Shown: piece by piece, positions 25,632-37,336 of the stretch
Layout of the letters: each line of letters starts with the position of its first letter
Numbering within the stretch: position 1 is the stretch's first letter
Assembly (NCBI RefSeq): GCF_002563775.1
Contig: NZ_PDJO01000001.1
Span: 2,413,501-2,477,500 of the forward strand
DNA from: Thioclava sp. ES.031
GTDB taxonomy: Bacteria; Pseudomonadota; Alphaproteobacteria; Rhodobacterales; Rhodobacteraceae
Direction of reading: 5' to 3'
Length of the DNA stretch: 64,000 bases
Notes under the pieces: generated by a model
The model's database searches: none
What the model was told of the DNA's origin: nothing
Seen by the model: the letters and a program-made list of their open reading frames with translations, nothing else
Position numbers and translations under genes: made by a program

Positions 25632-27453
25632 TGGGGAACTCCTTCGTCAGTTCCTGCTGGCCGGCAAGCACCAGTTTTTCGTGATCGATCCAAGCGTAAT
25701 TTTCCCGACAGACCGCTTCTGTGTCCCCGAGACGAGCGGTGACGAGAGACCAGTTTCCGGGATTTTCTGCCACGAGGATCGAGGCTTGGCCGTGACGGAA
25801 CATGTGTGGATTCAGGCCGGGAAACCCACATTCGGCGGCACAGTCGGACCACCACGACTTGAACGTTGCGTAAGGTAGCGGCCGCCTTAGGTTCTGGACT
25901 GCCGGAAAGAAATAATCGTTTTCCTGATTATTACTAAAGAGCGGCCGGATGACCGTTTCATACCAGCGAAGCGTTTCCAGACCGCGCAACCGGCTTGTCG
26001 CCGATATCGTCGCAAAAAGCGGCTTGCGGTTCTTCACGTATCCAGCAGGGATCATGAGCCGCCCGTCTTCAGTCTTGCGATGTCCAAGGCATAGCCAGGC
26101 TGCCCTGCCGCGGAAGGTCATCTTCAAGACGTTCGAAACACGCGCCGGGATTGCGTCAGTTTCCAGCGCCGCGAAGGCTGCGCAAGTGCCGAAGCGACGC
26201 GCCTTTTCGAGGTGCCGCTCGGCTGCACGCCCACCCGTCACTTGTGCAGATTTTAGGTGGAGGACCGACTTTTTCCTGAGTTGGATGTGAAGAGATAGGA
26301 ACCGAATTCGCGCGTTCATGTCGGTGACGACATTCCGACAGAAGGTGCGGACGTGCGGGGCCATTTCGGTCCGACTGCGGCGGCCCGTCTTCAGCCATCG
26401 GTCTGTGTCGAGGATCATTCTGACGGACGAAGTATCTTCGCCGTTACGCTCCAAAAGCGGAGTGAGGCATTCGAAATACCCCCGAGCAGTGCGAGGCGTG
26501 ATCGCACCCGCCCCATCATTCGTGTGCAGGTCGCGGAGCATTTGAACGACGGCAACCAAGACCCGCTCATCGAAGGCAGACGCGATGGTGTTCAGTTCAC
26601 CGAGCTTCAATACGCCCGCGCGTTCCGCAGTGGTGATAATCTTCTTGGCGGCGTTGAGGTAAGGCAATGGGGAGACGCCGCCCGTAAAAGCTTTGTCTGT
26701 TATCGACCAACGCCCCCGTGACGCAAGATCTACCCAAGCCTCCAGCTCCTGCATCAAGGATAATGGAATTGTGACTTGGTCAGCTCGTTCCGGCCGAACA
26801 AAGCCGATGGGTTGTGCTGGCAATATACTCTGTATCCGCCGATCCGTTATCACGCGTGACTGATCGATGAGATCAAGCGCCTCTACGACAGCTTCCTTCG
26901 CGGCTTTCGTGGGCGCAGCTCGGTAAAGGCACAATGCGAGATCCGGATCGATGTCGGCCAGGCAAACATCCAGCTTTCTGGCAGTATCCGCGCAACTTTG
27001 GATGCAGATGAGCTGCTTCGGATGAAGCTCGAACGGAGAGGGACAGACCGTCTCTGCGATTTCCCCCAGCACACACATAACCGTGGCCCAATCGTCGCGC
27101 CGCGACCTCCGCTCCTTCTGAGCTGCAATGGTGCCAGTCGCGCCATTGATTGCCGCCGAGACGTTGCGCTTCCAGCGCTTGGCAGCGCAGAAGGTCTTGC
27201 CCCACGAGCGATTGTAGTCCTTGTTCGGAAAGTTGCTCTGAAACTGCCTTGTGCAAGCTGGGATTCGGTCGGCCGTCCGACCAATCAGCCTTGCTGCCTT
27301 TCGGACGGCTTGAGCATAGGTTCGTCGAGCGGCGTCTTTGAGAGGGCAGTCTTCGCTTTCGAGCCACTCGAGCACATCCTGGAGATTCTTCGCTCCGGAT
27401 GTCGCTTTGTCGCCAAGGCCCTGGAAACTATCTTCAAAGGGATTGAAAGTCAT
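25621..27453 (-). CDS. Tyrosine recombinase-like protein (first of a pair)
   Basis: It is 610 residues from ATG 27453 (AAGGA 9 nt upstream); ATG 27483 in frame would add 10 residues. The C-terminal catalytic region has IPARVSNVLKMTFRG (ArgI, ~445), LNPHMFRHGQASIL (His-x-x-Arg-His, ~555), LGDTEAVCRENYAWID (late His replaced by Asp; Tyr nucleophile). The set seems active on paper. It is co-transcribed with the downstream recombinase and 120 bp from the small upstream gene, making a three-gene integration module next to tRNA-Ser. Confidence 0.75.
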   Translation of the reverse strand: MTFNPFEDSFQGLGDKATSGAKNLQDVLEWLESEDCPLKDAARRTYAQAVRKAARLIGRTADRIPACTRQFQSNFPNKDYNRSWGKTFCAAKRWKRNVSAAINGATGTIAAQKERRSRRDDWATVMCVLGEIAETVCPSPFELHPKQLICIQSCADTARKLDVCLADIDPDLALCLYRAAPTKAAKEAVVEALDLIDQSRVITDRRIQSILPAQPIGFVRPERADQVTIPLSLMQELEAWVDLASRGRWSITDKAFTGGVSPLPYLNAAKKIITTAERAGVLKLGELNTIASAFDERVLVAVVQMLRDLHTNDGAGAITPRTARGYFECLTPLLERNGEDTSSVRMILDTDRWLKTGRRSRTEMAPHVRTFCRNVVTDMNARIRFLSLHIQLRKKSVLHLKSAQVTGGRAAERHLEKARRFGTCAAFAALETDAIPARVSNVLKMTFRGRAAWLCLGHRKTEDGRLMIPAGYVKNRKPLFATISATSRLRGLETLRWYETVIRPLFSNNQENDYFFPAVQNLRRPLPYATFKSWWSDCAAECGFPGLNPHMFRHGQASILVAENPGNWSLVTARLGDTEAVCRENYAWIDHEKLVLAGQQELTKEFPNAA

Positions 27454-27603
27454 GGGTGTCATTTCCTTGATTTGGCCGTTCATCGTTCAGATTGGCCGTT
27501 CTTCGTTGTGACGAAGCGGAAATTGACAGGCAGCCAGCAAGAAGGGTCGCAACAATCTTGCCGGGTGTTTGTCATCTTTTCCGTTCTTCGCTGGGGGTGT
27601 CAT

Positions 27604-28113
27604 TTAATCGTTCCCTCTGGCCGCAGATCGCGCTGCAGCCCAGGGATCGAATGAGTTGCAGACGGCCTTTTTCCGCCGGAGCTTCGAGACGTCCGGCGAG
27701 AGATCCGCTGTCTTTGAGGCGCGCGTATAATGAGGCACCGGCAATCCTGCCTGCCAGGCGCGTAGCTGCGCCCTTCGCCAGAGCATTGGCTTTTTCCGGA
27801 GCGGGATAGGGTCTGGAAAGCTCGAATCGGGCTTCGCCAAACCGCGCCGCCTGGCGGAACGCGGCGACTCCCCCAGGATGCCCGCGACGTCGTCAACCGT
27901 GCAGTGTGGCAGCTTCAGCTCGTCCCAGCGCGCACGCGGCGGTGGCGCAAGACCCTCGGCCTTCCAAATGGAATGCCACGGATAGCGGCCGCCGACATGA
28001 CGAATGCCATCCGCTCGCGCGAGCTCCCGGGCAGCCCTGGTCGACGGCAGTCTCCAATACTTGGCAAGCTCTTCGACGCTCGCTGAACCCGGGTCTTTGC
28101 TGTTGGTCTTCAT
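27604..28113 (-). CDS. Small HTH-like protein of the recombinase module, 169 aa
   Basis: AAGGAGG lies 8 nt before ATG 28113. The protein is very basic, with two helix-turn-helix-like segments: SVEELAKYWRLPSTRAARELARADGI (~12-38) and TVDDVAGILGESPRSARRRGLA (~70-92). This recalls DNA-binding partners (excisionase or TnpC-like) of recombinases. It is transcribed first, 150 bp upstream of the recombinase pair. No database family recognised. Confidence 0.6.
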   Translation of the reverse strand: MKTNSKDPGSASVEELAKYWRLPSTRAARELARADGIRHVGGRYPWHSIWKAEGLAPPPRARWDELKLPHCTVDDVAGILGESPRSARRRGLAKPDSSFPDPIPLRKKPMLWRRAQLRAWQAGLPVPHYTRASKTADLSPDVSKLRRKKAVCNSFDPWAAARSAARGND

Positions 28114-28394
28114 GTCCGAGCCTCCTTGTGGAAAGGAGATCGGATCGTGCAGGCCCGGCCAGAAATGGCTGTGGCGGGTCCACGGGCGCGTTGGGTCTGC
28201 GCGACTTCACAAAACGCTTGACGCGTCCGAGGGCGCTTTTGCCGTGAGGGAAATTGACCAGATCTTGCCCAAACTCGGTGCTTTCCAGTGCTTTTCGGTG
28301 CACTTTGAGCGAATTTTAAGGGGTGGAGAGTTTTTTGCGATGAAGGGCAGTTTCGCCTTGTAACCCCCACGTTTCCTTGGCTATACGCGTCGAC

Positions 28395-28484
28395 GGAGAC
28401 GTGGCCGAGTGGTCGAAGGCGCTCCCCTGCTAAGGGAGTAGGCCCGGAAGGGTCTCGAGGGTTCGAATCCCTTCGTCTCCGCCA
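28395..28484 (+). tRNA. tRNA-Ser (GCU anticodon)
   Basis: It is 90 nt with acceptor GGAGACG/CGTCTCC, a long variable arm, T-loop GGTTCGAATCC and an encoded CCA. The anticodon loop reads CTGCTAA. It marks the right edge of the accessory region; the recombinase module lies on its 5' side. Confidence 0.95.
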
Positions 28485-28812
28485 TTACCCCCTGAAAACA
28501 CGCGCCTTACCCACGCTTTGCAAAAAGCGACGGAAACTGGCGTTTGACGCAGTGCATCAGTTTCCGGCAGACGCGATCCGTTCGCGGGCGGATCCGCCTC
28601 GGATCGCCTTCGCGCGCCACATCCGCGCATCTGCCCGCGAAGATCGCCAGTTTTCAGTCGCTTCCGCGCCGTTTCCAGACCCATTCGAAGCACTGCCCGG
28701 CGACAGCGGCCTCTGGTTGCGGGCAAGCCCTCGCCCCGATGCGCGCGGGCTGAATGCGAAACGGGGGGCGCAATCGCCCCCCGTTTTGTCTCATCCGCTT
28801 GTCTGAGGTGGC
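28485..28812. other. Intergenic region with terminator, no gene
   Basis: No gene supported. Contains the hairpin at 28759-28786 that ends the catabolic operon transcribed from the right. Confidence 0.5.
28759..28786. terminator. Strong hairpin, probably bidirectional terminator
   Basis: AAACGGGGGGCG pairs perfectly with CGCCCCCCGTTT around a CAAT loop. T-rich on the plus side and close after the dctM stop on the minus side. Confidence 0.8.
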
Positions 28813-30168
28813 TCAGCCGCCCAGCACCCGTGGCAACCACAGCGTCAGCGCCGGGAAGCCCAGCAGCAGCGCGACGCGCACCAGCTCGGACAGGAAGAAC
28901 GGGAAGACACCGCGGAAGGTGGTGCCCATCGGCACGTTCTTCGCCAGCGCCGAGATCACGAAGACATTCATCCCCACCGGCGGCGTGATCAGGCCTAGCT
29001 CCACCACGACAAGCGCGAGGATACCGAACCAGACCTTCAGCTCGTCGGTCGAGAGGCCGAAGCCAGAGCCGTCCGCCATCTGGTAAAGCCCGCCATTGAT
29101 CTCGACCAGCACCGGCCAGAAGAAGGGCAGCACCAGCAGGATCATCGACATCGAGTCCATCAGGCAGCCCAGCACGATCAGCGCGATCAGCAGGATCGCC
29201 ATCACCATCATCGGCGGCAGGCCCGAATTCACCGCCATATCGGCGGCCGCCTGCGGCACCCCTGCCCGCGACATGAATATCTTCAGAAGCTCTGCGCCCA
29301 GCAGGATCAGGTAGATCATGCCCGTAGTGCCCGCCGTCTCGAGGATCGACGAGCGCATCGCCTCGCGCGACATCAGCCCGCGGAAGAGCCCGTAGACGAA
29401 CACCGCGAAGACGCCGATCGCAGCGGCGGGCGTCGGGTTGTAGAAGCCCGCATAGATGCCGCCGATCACCACGCCGAAGATGCCCAGCACCGGCAGCACG
29501 CCGCGCGTGGCCGCCCAGAACTCTTCCTTGTCCGACACGCCCTGCGCGGGGCCCGCGCTCGGCACGAGGCGGACATAGATCGCGATGGTCATCAGGAACA
29601 GCACGACGGCGATCAGACCGGGGATCAGCGCAGCCATGAACATGGTGACGATATTGGCCTCCACGATCACCGCGTAGATCACGAGGATCACCGAGGGCGG
29701 GATCAGGATGCCCAGCACGCCGCCCGCGGCGACCGAACCGGTCGCGAGCGCCGGCGAGTAGTTGTAGCGATCCAGCTCCGGCAGGGCGACCTTGCCCATC
29801 GTCGAGGCCGTGGCGAGCGAGGAGCCGCAGACCGCGCCGAAGCCCGCACAGGCGGCGATCGAAGCCATCGCGGTGCCGCCGCGCATCCAGCCGAACCACG
29901 CGTTCGCGGCGCGGAACATGTCGCGCGACAGGCCTGTCTTGGTGGCCAGCGCCCCCATCAGGACGAACATCGGCACGACCGAGAGGTCATAGATCGAGAA
30001 CTGGCCGTAAGCGAGCGTCTTGAGCTGGCTCAGCAGGATCGCCGGGCCGTTGATGATCGCGGTGCCGCCAGCACCCACGAGGATCATCGCGTAGGCAATG
30101 GGCACACGCATCACGATGAGCCCCACGAGAATGGCGAGGCCCAGCAGGCCGAGAGTAATCGGGTCCAT
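28813..30168 (-). CDS. dctM: TRAP transporter large permease subunit (DctM)
   Basis: This is a 451-residue inner-membrane protein with about 12 hydrophobic spans (MDPITLGLLGLAILVGLIVM at the start), the DctM domain throughout and the pattern GSSLATASTMGKVALPELDRYNYSPALATGSVAAGGVLGILIPPS. The start ATG 30168 overlaps the dctQ stop (TGATG); an upstream in-frame start at 30258 is ruled out by that overlap. It ends the pob/pca operon, so an aromatic acid such as 4-hydroxybenzoate is the likely substrate (inference from context). Confidence 0.9.
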   Translation of the reverse strand: MDPITLGLLGLAILVGLIVMRVPIAYAMILVGAGGTAIINGPAILLSQLKTLAYGQFSIYDLSVVPMFVLMGALATKTGLSRDMFRAANAWFGWMRGGTAMASIAACAGFGAVCGSSLATASTMGKVALPELDRYNYSPALATGSVAAGGVLGILIPPSVILVIYAVIVEANIVTMFMAALIPGLIAVVLFLMTIAIYVRLVPSAGPAQGVSDKEEFWAATRGVLPVLGIFGVVIGGIYAGFYNPTPAAAIGVFAVFVYGLFRGLMSREAMRSSILETAGTTGMIYLILLGAELLKIFMSRAGVPQAAADMAVNSGLPPMMVMAILLIALIVLGCLMDSMSMILLVLPFFWPVLVEINGGLYQMADGSGFGLSTDELKVWFGILALVVVELGLITPPVGMNVFVISALAKNVPMGTTFRGVFPFFLSELVRVALLLGFPALTLWLPRVLGG

Positions 30169-30650
30169 CAGGCACGCCCCGTCCAGTTGTCCCGCAGGCT
30201 CAGCGCTGCGGCGATGAAAAGTAGCGCCAGCGAAGCAAGCGCGGGAAGGTAGGCCCACCAGACCGGGATCTGCAGGATCGTGGTGGCGAGCGAATAGGAT
30301 TTCTGGTCAAGCATCCCGAAATACATCCGCCACAGCAGAAGCGCCGCGAAGCCCAGCGCCAGCACCGAGCCGATCGACGAGAAGCGGCGCTGCACGGCGG
30401 CGCTCAGTTTCGAGGTGAAGATATCCGCCGTCACGTTCTGATCGGCGAGTTGGCAATAGGGCAGGAACATGAAGGCCGCGATGGCGACCCCCATCTCCGT
30501 CAGCTCGAAGTCTCCCGCGAAGGGCAGCCCGATAAAGCCGCCCACCACGGTCCAGACGTTTACGGCGACGATCGCTGCAAGCACCCCGCCTCCGGCGAGG
30601 GCCCAGGCATAGATCGCCTTGCGCAAGAAAGTCTCAGTTGCAGAATGCAT
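30168..30650 (-). CDS. dctQ: TRAP transporter small permease subunit (DctQ)
   Basis: It is 160 residues with four membrane spans (AIYAWALAGGGVLAAIVAVNV, MGVAIAAFMFLPYC, IGSVLALGFAALLLWRMYFG, WWAYLPALASLALLFIAAAL), matching DctQ. It lies 20 bp downstream of dctP and overlaps dctM. Confidence 0.88.
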   Translation of the reverse strand: MHSATETFLRKAIYAWALAGGGVLAAIVAVNVWTVVGGFIGLPFAGDFELTEMGVAIAAFMFLPYCQLADQNVTADIFTSKLSAAVQRRFSSIGSVLALGFAALLLWRMYFGMLDQKSYSLATTILQIPVWWAYLPALASLALLFIAAALSLRDNWTGRA

Positions 30651-30670
30651 GATCGTCGCCGCTCCGTTGG

Positions 30671-31720
30671 TTACTGGCTCGCCAGGTTCTTTTCTTCTTC
30701 AGCGGTCAGCTCGCGGGCTTCTTTCACCAGCGCCGGACCGTCGATGCCTTGGCCTTTCACCTCGTCTTCCCAACGGGTGACGACCGGCTGCATCGCATCC
30801 TTGAAGGCTTGGGTCTCATCGGCCGAGAGCGTGATCAGCTCGTTGCCGTCCGCTTCGGCGGCCTTGATCCCGTTATTGTCGCTGGTGCGCCAGATATCAC
30901 CGACCTGCTTCAGCCACTCCTCGTCGGAGGCCTTGCGGAACGCCGCTTTGACGTCATCGGGCAGGCTGTCCCATTTCGCCTTGTTCATCGACACCTGGAA
31001 GATCGAGGTGCCCAGACGCCAATGGTCCTGCCCTTCGACCTGATACTCGGTCTGCTGCTGCAGCTTCAGCGCGGGGATGATCTCCCACGGGATCAGCGCC
31101 CCGTCCACGACCTTCTTCGAGAGCGCCTGCGGCAGTTCCGGCACTGGCATCGCGACCGGCTGCGCGTTCAGCGCCTCGATTACCCAGGCGCCCGTGCGCG
31201 ACGGCGTGCGCAGTTTCATGCCCTTCACGTCGGCGGGGCTGTGAACCGGGGTATCCACGGTATGGATGCCGTTGCCCGCATGGGCGTGCAGGAACATCAC
31301 TTCGAGGCCCTTGTCCTCGTATTCCTGCTTCAGCTCTTTGTCGAACATGTCGCGCATCGCGAGGTTGGTCGCGGCCGGGTCGTTGTTGAAGACGGTCGGC
31401 AGTTCGAACACCTCGGTGCGCGGGAAGAGGCCCGGCGTGTAGCCGTTGAGCGTCCAGACCAGATCCACCACGCCGTCACGCGCCTGCTGCACCAGCTCGG
31501 GCGGGCGACCGCCCAGCGTCATCGCCGGGTAGATTTCGATCTTGACCTTGCCGTTCGACAGCTCTTCGACGCGCTTGGCCCAGGGCTCCAGCATCTGCGT
31601 CTGCACCGGCGCCTTGGCGCCAAGGAAATGGTGCAGCTTGAGGGTGATCTCCTGTGCGAAGCTCCCGCTTGCCCAAAGCATGGCCGCGGCGCTCAGGCCC
31701 AGCAGTTTCGTAAATTTCAT
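30671..31720 (-). CDS. dctP: TRAP transporter substrate-binding protein (DctP)
   Basis: It is a 349-residue periplasmic protein with a signal peptide (MKFTKLLGLSAAAMLWASGS, cleavage near FAQ-E). DctP-type features: LKLHHFLGAKAPVQTQMLEPWAKRVEELSNGKVKIEIYP, GMKLRTPSRTGAWVIEALNAQPVAMPVPELPQALSKKVVDGALIP. The Arg of KLRTP is the usual carboxylate-binding residue. It binds the solute and delivers it to DctQM. Position after pobA suggests an aromatic carboxylate substrate. Confidence 0.9.
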   Translation of the reverse strand: MKFTKLLGLSAAAMLWASGSFAQEITLKLHHFLGAKAPVQTQMLEPWAKRVEELSNGKVKIEIYPAMTLGGRPPELVQQARDGVVDLVWTLNGYTPGLFPRTEVFELPTVFNNDPAATNLAMRDMFDKELKQEYEDKGLEVMFLHAHAGNGIHTVDTPVHSPADVKGMKLRTPSRTGAWVIEALNAQPVAMPVPELPQALSKKVVDGALIPWEIIPALKLQQQTEYQVEGQDHWRLGTSIFQVSMNKAKWDSLPDDVKAAFRKASDEEWLKQVGDIWRTSDNNGIKAAEADGNELITLSADETQAFKDAMQPVVTRWEDEVKGQGIDGPALVKEARELTAEEEKNLASQ

Positions 31721-31767
31721 CGTTATTTCCTCCCTTTATGCCCCGCGCGCGGGGGCGGTTCGGCCCG

Positions 31768-34249
<2,482 letters not shown>

Positions 34250-34253
<4 letters not shown>

Positions 34254-35092
34254 GCGGCCCCCTTCATCGGCAGCGCGAGGATCTCGCGCGCCTGCTGCCA
34301 TGTGGCAACCGGACGGCCCGCCTTTTCGCACAGATCGACCGTGCGCTGGACCAGCGCCGCATTCGACGGCGCGAGCGTTTCGCGATCGAGCCGGATGTTG
34401 TCCTCCAGCCCCGTGCGGCAATGCCCGCCGGTCTCGATGCACCATTGATTGACGATCGCCTGCCCCGGCCCGACGCCCGCCGCGCACCATGTCGCCTCGG
34501 GCAGCACCCGCGCACGGGTCTCGCGCATGAAATCGAACGCCGCGCGGTCGACCGGCATCGCGTTCTTCACGCCCATCACGAATTGCACATGGACATTCGC
34601 GGGCAGCCGCCCGTCGCCGACCAGTTTCGCGGCCTGAAAGATGTGGCTGAGGTCGAAACACTCGATCTCGGGGCGCACGTCGTAGGTCTTCATCTCGGAG
34701 GCCAGCCAATCGACCAGATCCGGCGGGTTCTCATAGACCCGCGTCGGGAAGTTGTTCGACCCGACCGAGAGCGAGGCCATGTCGGGCCGCAAGGGCAGCA
34801 TCCCACCGCGCGTCTTGCCCACGCCGGACCGGCCGCCGGTGGAGAGCTGAACGATCATGCCGGGGCAATGCTGGTGCAGCCCCTCCATCAGCCGCGCGAA
34901 GCGGTCGGGGTCGGAGCTGGGCGAGCCGTCCTCGTTGCGCACATGGCAATGCGCGATGGTCGCGCCCGCCTCGAACGCGGCCTGCGTCGACTCGATCTGC
35001 TCGGAGATCGTGATCGGCACGGCGGGGTTGTCGGATTGCTGCGGCACTGAGCCGGTGATCGCGACACAGATGATGCAAGGGTCCTGGGTCAT
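34250..35092 (-). CDS. Beta-keto acid cleavage enzyme (BKACE, DUF849), probably acting on beta-ketoadipate
   Basis: It is 280 residues. The family signature is present: CIICVAITGSVPQQSDNPAVPITISEQIESTQAAFEAGATIAHCHVR (metal-binding HxH as HCH, plus acidic residues), GMLPLRPDMASLSVGSNNFPTRVYENPP. BKACEs cleave 3-keto acids using acetyl-CoA; members coded in pca clusters are known or proposed to take beta-ketoadipate, giving succinyl-CoA and acetoacetate. The usual pcaIJ and pcaF are not in the window, so this gene may replace them. It is tightly coupled to pcaB. Confidence 0.87.
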
Positions 35093-35095
35093 GGC

Positions 35096-35143
35096 TCAGA
35101 TGTCGACGCTAACGGTTGCGCGCGGGATCAGGTTGAATGTCAT
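35096..35143 (-). CDS. 15-codon mini-ORF between pcaC and the BKACE gene
   Basis: ATG overlaps the pcaC stop (ATGA) and the ORF reads MTFNLIPRATVSVDI, ending 3 bp before the BKACE start. The coupling pattern is exactly that of the other genes of this operon. It could be a relic of a deleted gene (perhaps of pcaHG, which are absent) or merely a coupling device. No function claimed. Confidence 0.3.
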   Translation of the reverse strand: MTFNLIPRATVSVDI

Positions 35144-35514
35144 TGGCCCATCTCCTTCAGCGTTTCCTTGATGATCTTGATCGCGTGATTGGCGCGCGGC
35201 ACGCCCGCATAGACCGCGACATGCAGCATCGCTTCGCGCAGGTCCTCGGGGGAGGCGCCCGTGTTGGCGGTGGCGCGGGTATGCATCGCGATCTCCTCGT
35301 GATTGCCCTGCGCCGCCAAAAGCGCGATCGTCACGATGGAACGTTCGCGCGGCGTCAGATCGGGCCGCGACCAGACCGAGCCCCAGGCGCCTTCGGTGAT
35401 GAATTCCTGAAACGGCGCATCGAACTCGGTCTTGCCCGCATCGGCGCGGTCGACATGGGCATCGCCCAACACGCGACGGCGCGTTTCCATCCCTGCTTCA
35501 TATCGCTCAGACAC
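35140..35514 (-). CDS. pcaC: 4-carboxymuconolactone decarboxylase
   Basis: It converts 4-carboxymuconolactone to beta-ketoadipate enol-lactone. It is 124 residues, typical of stand-alone PcaC; the CMD domain is seen in FDAPFQEFITEGAWGSVWSRPDLTPRERSIVTIALLAAQGNHEEIAMHTRATANTG, with the conserved Glu-His-His positions. Its start lies 8 nt inside the end of pcaD. Confidence 0.92.
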   Translation of the reverse strand: MSERYEAGMETRRRVLGDAHVDRADAGKTEFDAPFQEFITEGAWGSVWSRPDLTPRERSIVTIALLAAQGNHEEIAMHTRATANTGASPEDLREAMLHVAVYAGVPRANHAIKIIKETLKEMGQ

Positions 35515-36292
35515 GCTCGTGCTCCTTCAGAAATTCAGTGATGAGGCGCGCCACCTGCTCGGGCGCCTCGATTGCGGGAATATGCCCCGCGCCTTTAATC
35601 AATTCGGCCCGCGCGCCGGGAATGGCGGCGGCCATTTCCATGACCTGCTCGGGCGGGGTCGCACCGTCATGGCTGCCCGCGATCACCAGCGTCGGGGCGG
35701 AAATCTCGGGCAGCGCGTCGCGCAGATCGGCCCCGGCGAGCGCCGCGCAGCAATTCGCATAGCCCTTGGCATCGGTGCGCGCGACCTCCGTCACCCAGAG
35801 CGCACAATCGGGATGGGCGCGGAAGGTGGGACCGAACCAGCGCTCGATCACGCCCTGCGCCATCGCGGGCAGTCCCTGAGTTTCCACGGTGGCGATCCGC
35901 TCGGCCCAGCTTTCCTCGGTGCCGATCTTGGCCGCCGTGTTGCTGAGAACCAGCGCACGCACGCGTTCAGGGGCGATCCGCGCGATCTCCTGCGCGATCA
36001 TGCCGCCGATCGAACAGCCGACGAAGACCGCTGCGTCGATGCCCAGATGATCGGCCACCGCCAGCGCATCGCGCGCCAGATCGGTGATCGTGGGGGCAGC
36101 GTCAGAGGTCGCGCTCAGCCCGTGGCCGCGCTTGTCCATGCGCACCAGACGATAGCCGGAAAGCGGGGCGACAAGCCCATCCCACATCCGCAGATCGGTG
36201 CCCAGCGAGTTCAGACATATAACCGGAACGCCCTGTGCCACACCGTCTTCGCGGTAATGGATATGCCCCCAGTCGCAAATAAGTGCGTGCAT
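35507..36292 (-). CDS. pcaD: 3-oxoadipate enol-lactonase
   Basis: This is an alpha/beta-hydrolase of 261 residues that opens the enol-lactone to beta-ketoadipate. The nucleophile elbow is GCSIGG (Ser ~100), the acid likely in AGSHDGATPP, and the His in GAGHIPAIEAPEQ. ATG 36292 is the family start; a longer open frame running to 36841 overlaps pcaQ and is rejected. It is the first gene of the operon, divergent from pcaQ. Confidence 0.92.
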   Translation of the reverse strand: MHALICDWGHIHYREDGVAQGVPVICLNSLGTDLRMWDGLVAPLSGYRLVRMDKRGHGLSATSDAAPTITDLARDALAVADHLGIDAAVFVGCSIGGMIAQEIARIAPERVRALVLSNTAAKIGTEESWAERIATVETQGLPAMAQGVIERWFGPTFRAHPDCALWVTEVARTDAKGYANCCAALAGADLRDALPEISAPTLVIAGSHDGATPPEQVMEMAAAIPGARAELIKGAGHIPAIEAPEQVARLITEFLKEHERV

Positions 36293-36360
36293 CCTCGTCC
36301 TCCCGCTATAATCTTTTCTGAAGTTTTCGCTTGAGCCAAATATAAAATGCACGTTAATCC

Positions 36361-36376
36361 ATAACCTCATGGCTAT
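36361..36376. promoter_or_regulatory. PcaQ-type operator overlapping the pcaQ start
   Basis: ATAACC-TCAT-GGCTAT is an imperfect inverted repeat close to the ATAACC-N4-GGTTAA site known for PcaQ in Sinorhizobium. It lies in the 76-bp divergent region and reaches into the pcaQ start codon, fitting autoregulation plus control of pcaD. Confidence 0.55.
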
Positions 36377-37289
36377 GCATAAAGGTCTCAAGCTGCGGCA
36401 CATCCGCGCCTTTCTCGACACGATCGAGGCAGGCGGCGTGTCGGCTGCGGCGCGCAAACAGGGGATTTCACAGCCCGCCCTGTCGAAAACCCTCTCCGAG
36501 ATGGAGGCGATGCTGGGCGGCGCACTACTCGAGCGGCGCGGACGGCGGCTGACCGTGACGCCCGCGGGCGAGGCGTTTCGCCGCCACGCGATACAGGCGC
36601 TGCAGGAACTGGAAGCCGGGGCGGCCGCGCTGAGCGGCGACGGAATCGGCGACGTGATCAATGTGGGCGCGCTGCCGACCGTGGCGGGCTCGATCTTTCC
36701 GGGCGTGGCGCTCGACTTCAGCCGCGCCCATCCTGGCACGCGGCTCTCGATCAGCACCGGGCCGAACCTGTATCTGCTCGACCGGATCCGCTCCGGCGCG
36801 CTGGACCTGATGATCGGGCGGATGCCGGCGGCGGGAGACATGCCGGGGCTGCGCTTCGATTTCCTCTATGAGGAAGAGGTCATCCTCGCGGCGCGCGCGG
36901 GCCATCCTTTCGCGAACAGCCCCGCCCCCGAGGCGCTGCGCCAATGCGACGTGATCCTGCCGACGCGCGGCGCGATCATCCGGCGCATCGTCGACGATTA
37001 CCTGGGCGCACAAGGCATCACCGAGCCGCGCTGCCCGATCGAGACCGTCTCGCTCGCGACCGGGCTCGGGCTGCTGGAAGGGTCGGATATGCTGTGGTTC
37101 ATCTCGCGCGGCGTGGTGGCGCGCGAGCTGGCCTCCGGGCTTCTGGTGAGCCTGCCGCTGGGCGCGCAGTTCATGTCGGGCGCGGTCGGGCTGACGATGA
37201 AACACGAGATGACCGAACGCCCCGAAGTCGCCCGGCTGACAGCGATGATGCATGAGGCCGCCCGCGTGCGCGAAGCGACGACACGCTGA
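36369..37289 (+). CDS. pcaQ: LysR-type regulator of the pca operon
   Basis: It is 306 residues (ATG 36369, or ATG 36375 two codons later). The N-terminal winged helix is LRHIRAFLDTIEAGGVSAAARKQGISQPALSKTLSEMEAMLGGALLERRGRRLTVTPAGEAF. The C-terminal effector domain is typical of the family. The divergent position and the operator fit PcaQ, which activates pcaDCHGB-type operons in response to beta-ketoadipate-pathway intermediates. Confidence 0.87.
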   Translation: MAMHKGLKLRHIRAFLDTIEAGGVSAAARKQGISQPALSKTLSEMEAMLGGALLERRGRRLTVTPAGEAFRRHAIQALQELEAGAAALSGDGIGDVINVGALPTVAGSIFPGVALDFSRAHPGTRLSISTGPNLYLLDRIRSGALDLMIGRMPAAGDMPGLRFDFLYEEEVILAARAGHPFANSPAPEALRQCDVILPTRGAIIRRIVDDYLGAQGITEPRCPIETVSLATGLGLLEGSDMLWFISRGVVARELASGLLVSLPLGAQFMSGAVGLTMKHEMTERPEVARLTAMMHEAARVREATTR

Positions 37290-37336
37290 GGTGCGACCAA
37301 GCTGCCCTGCCCCGGCGTATCAAGCCTCGGAAGGCG

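Noticed and set aside
28395-28484. tRNA-Ser as proven attachment site of the left accessory region
   Set aside because: No duplicated tRNA end was found in the window, and the recombinases lie on the 5' side, unlike standard tRNA 3'-end integration.
28430-29899. 489-codon minus frame running over dctM into tRNA-Ser
   Set aside because: Out of frame with dctM and overlaps the tRNA; Gly/Arg-rich artefact.
35507-36841. Extended pcaD of 444 codons
   Set aside because: The extra N-terminal part is antisense to pcaQ; the PcaD family starts at 36292.
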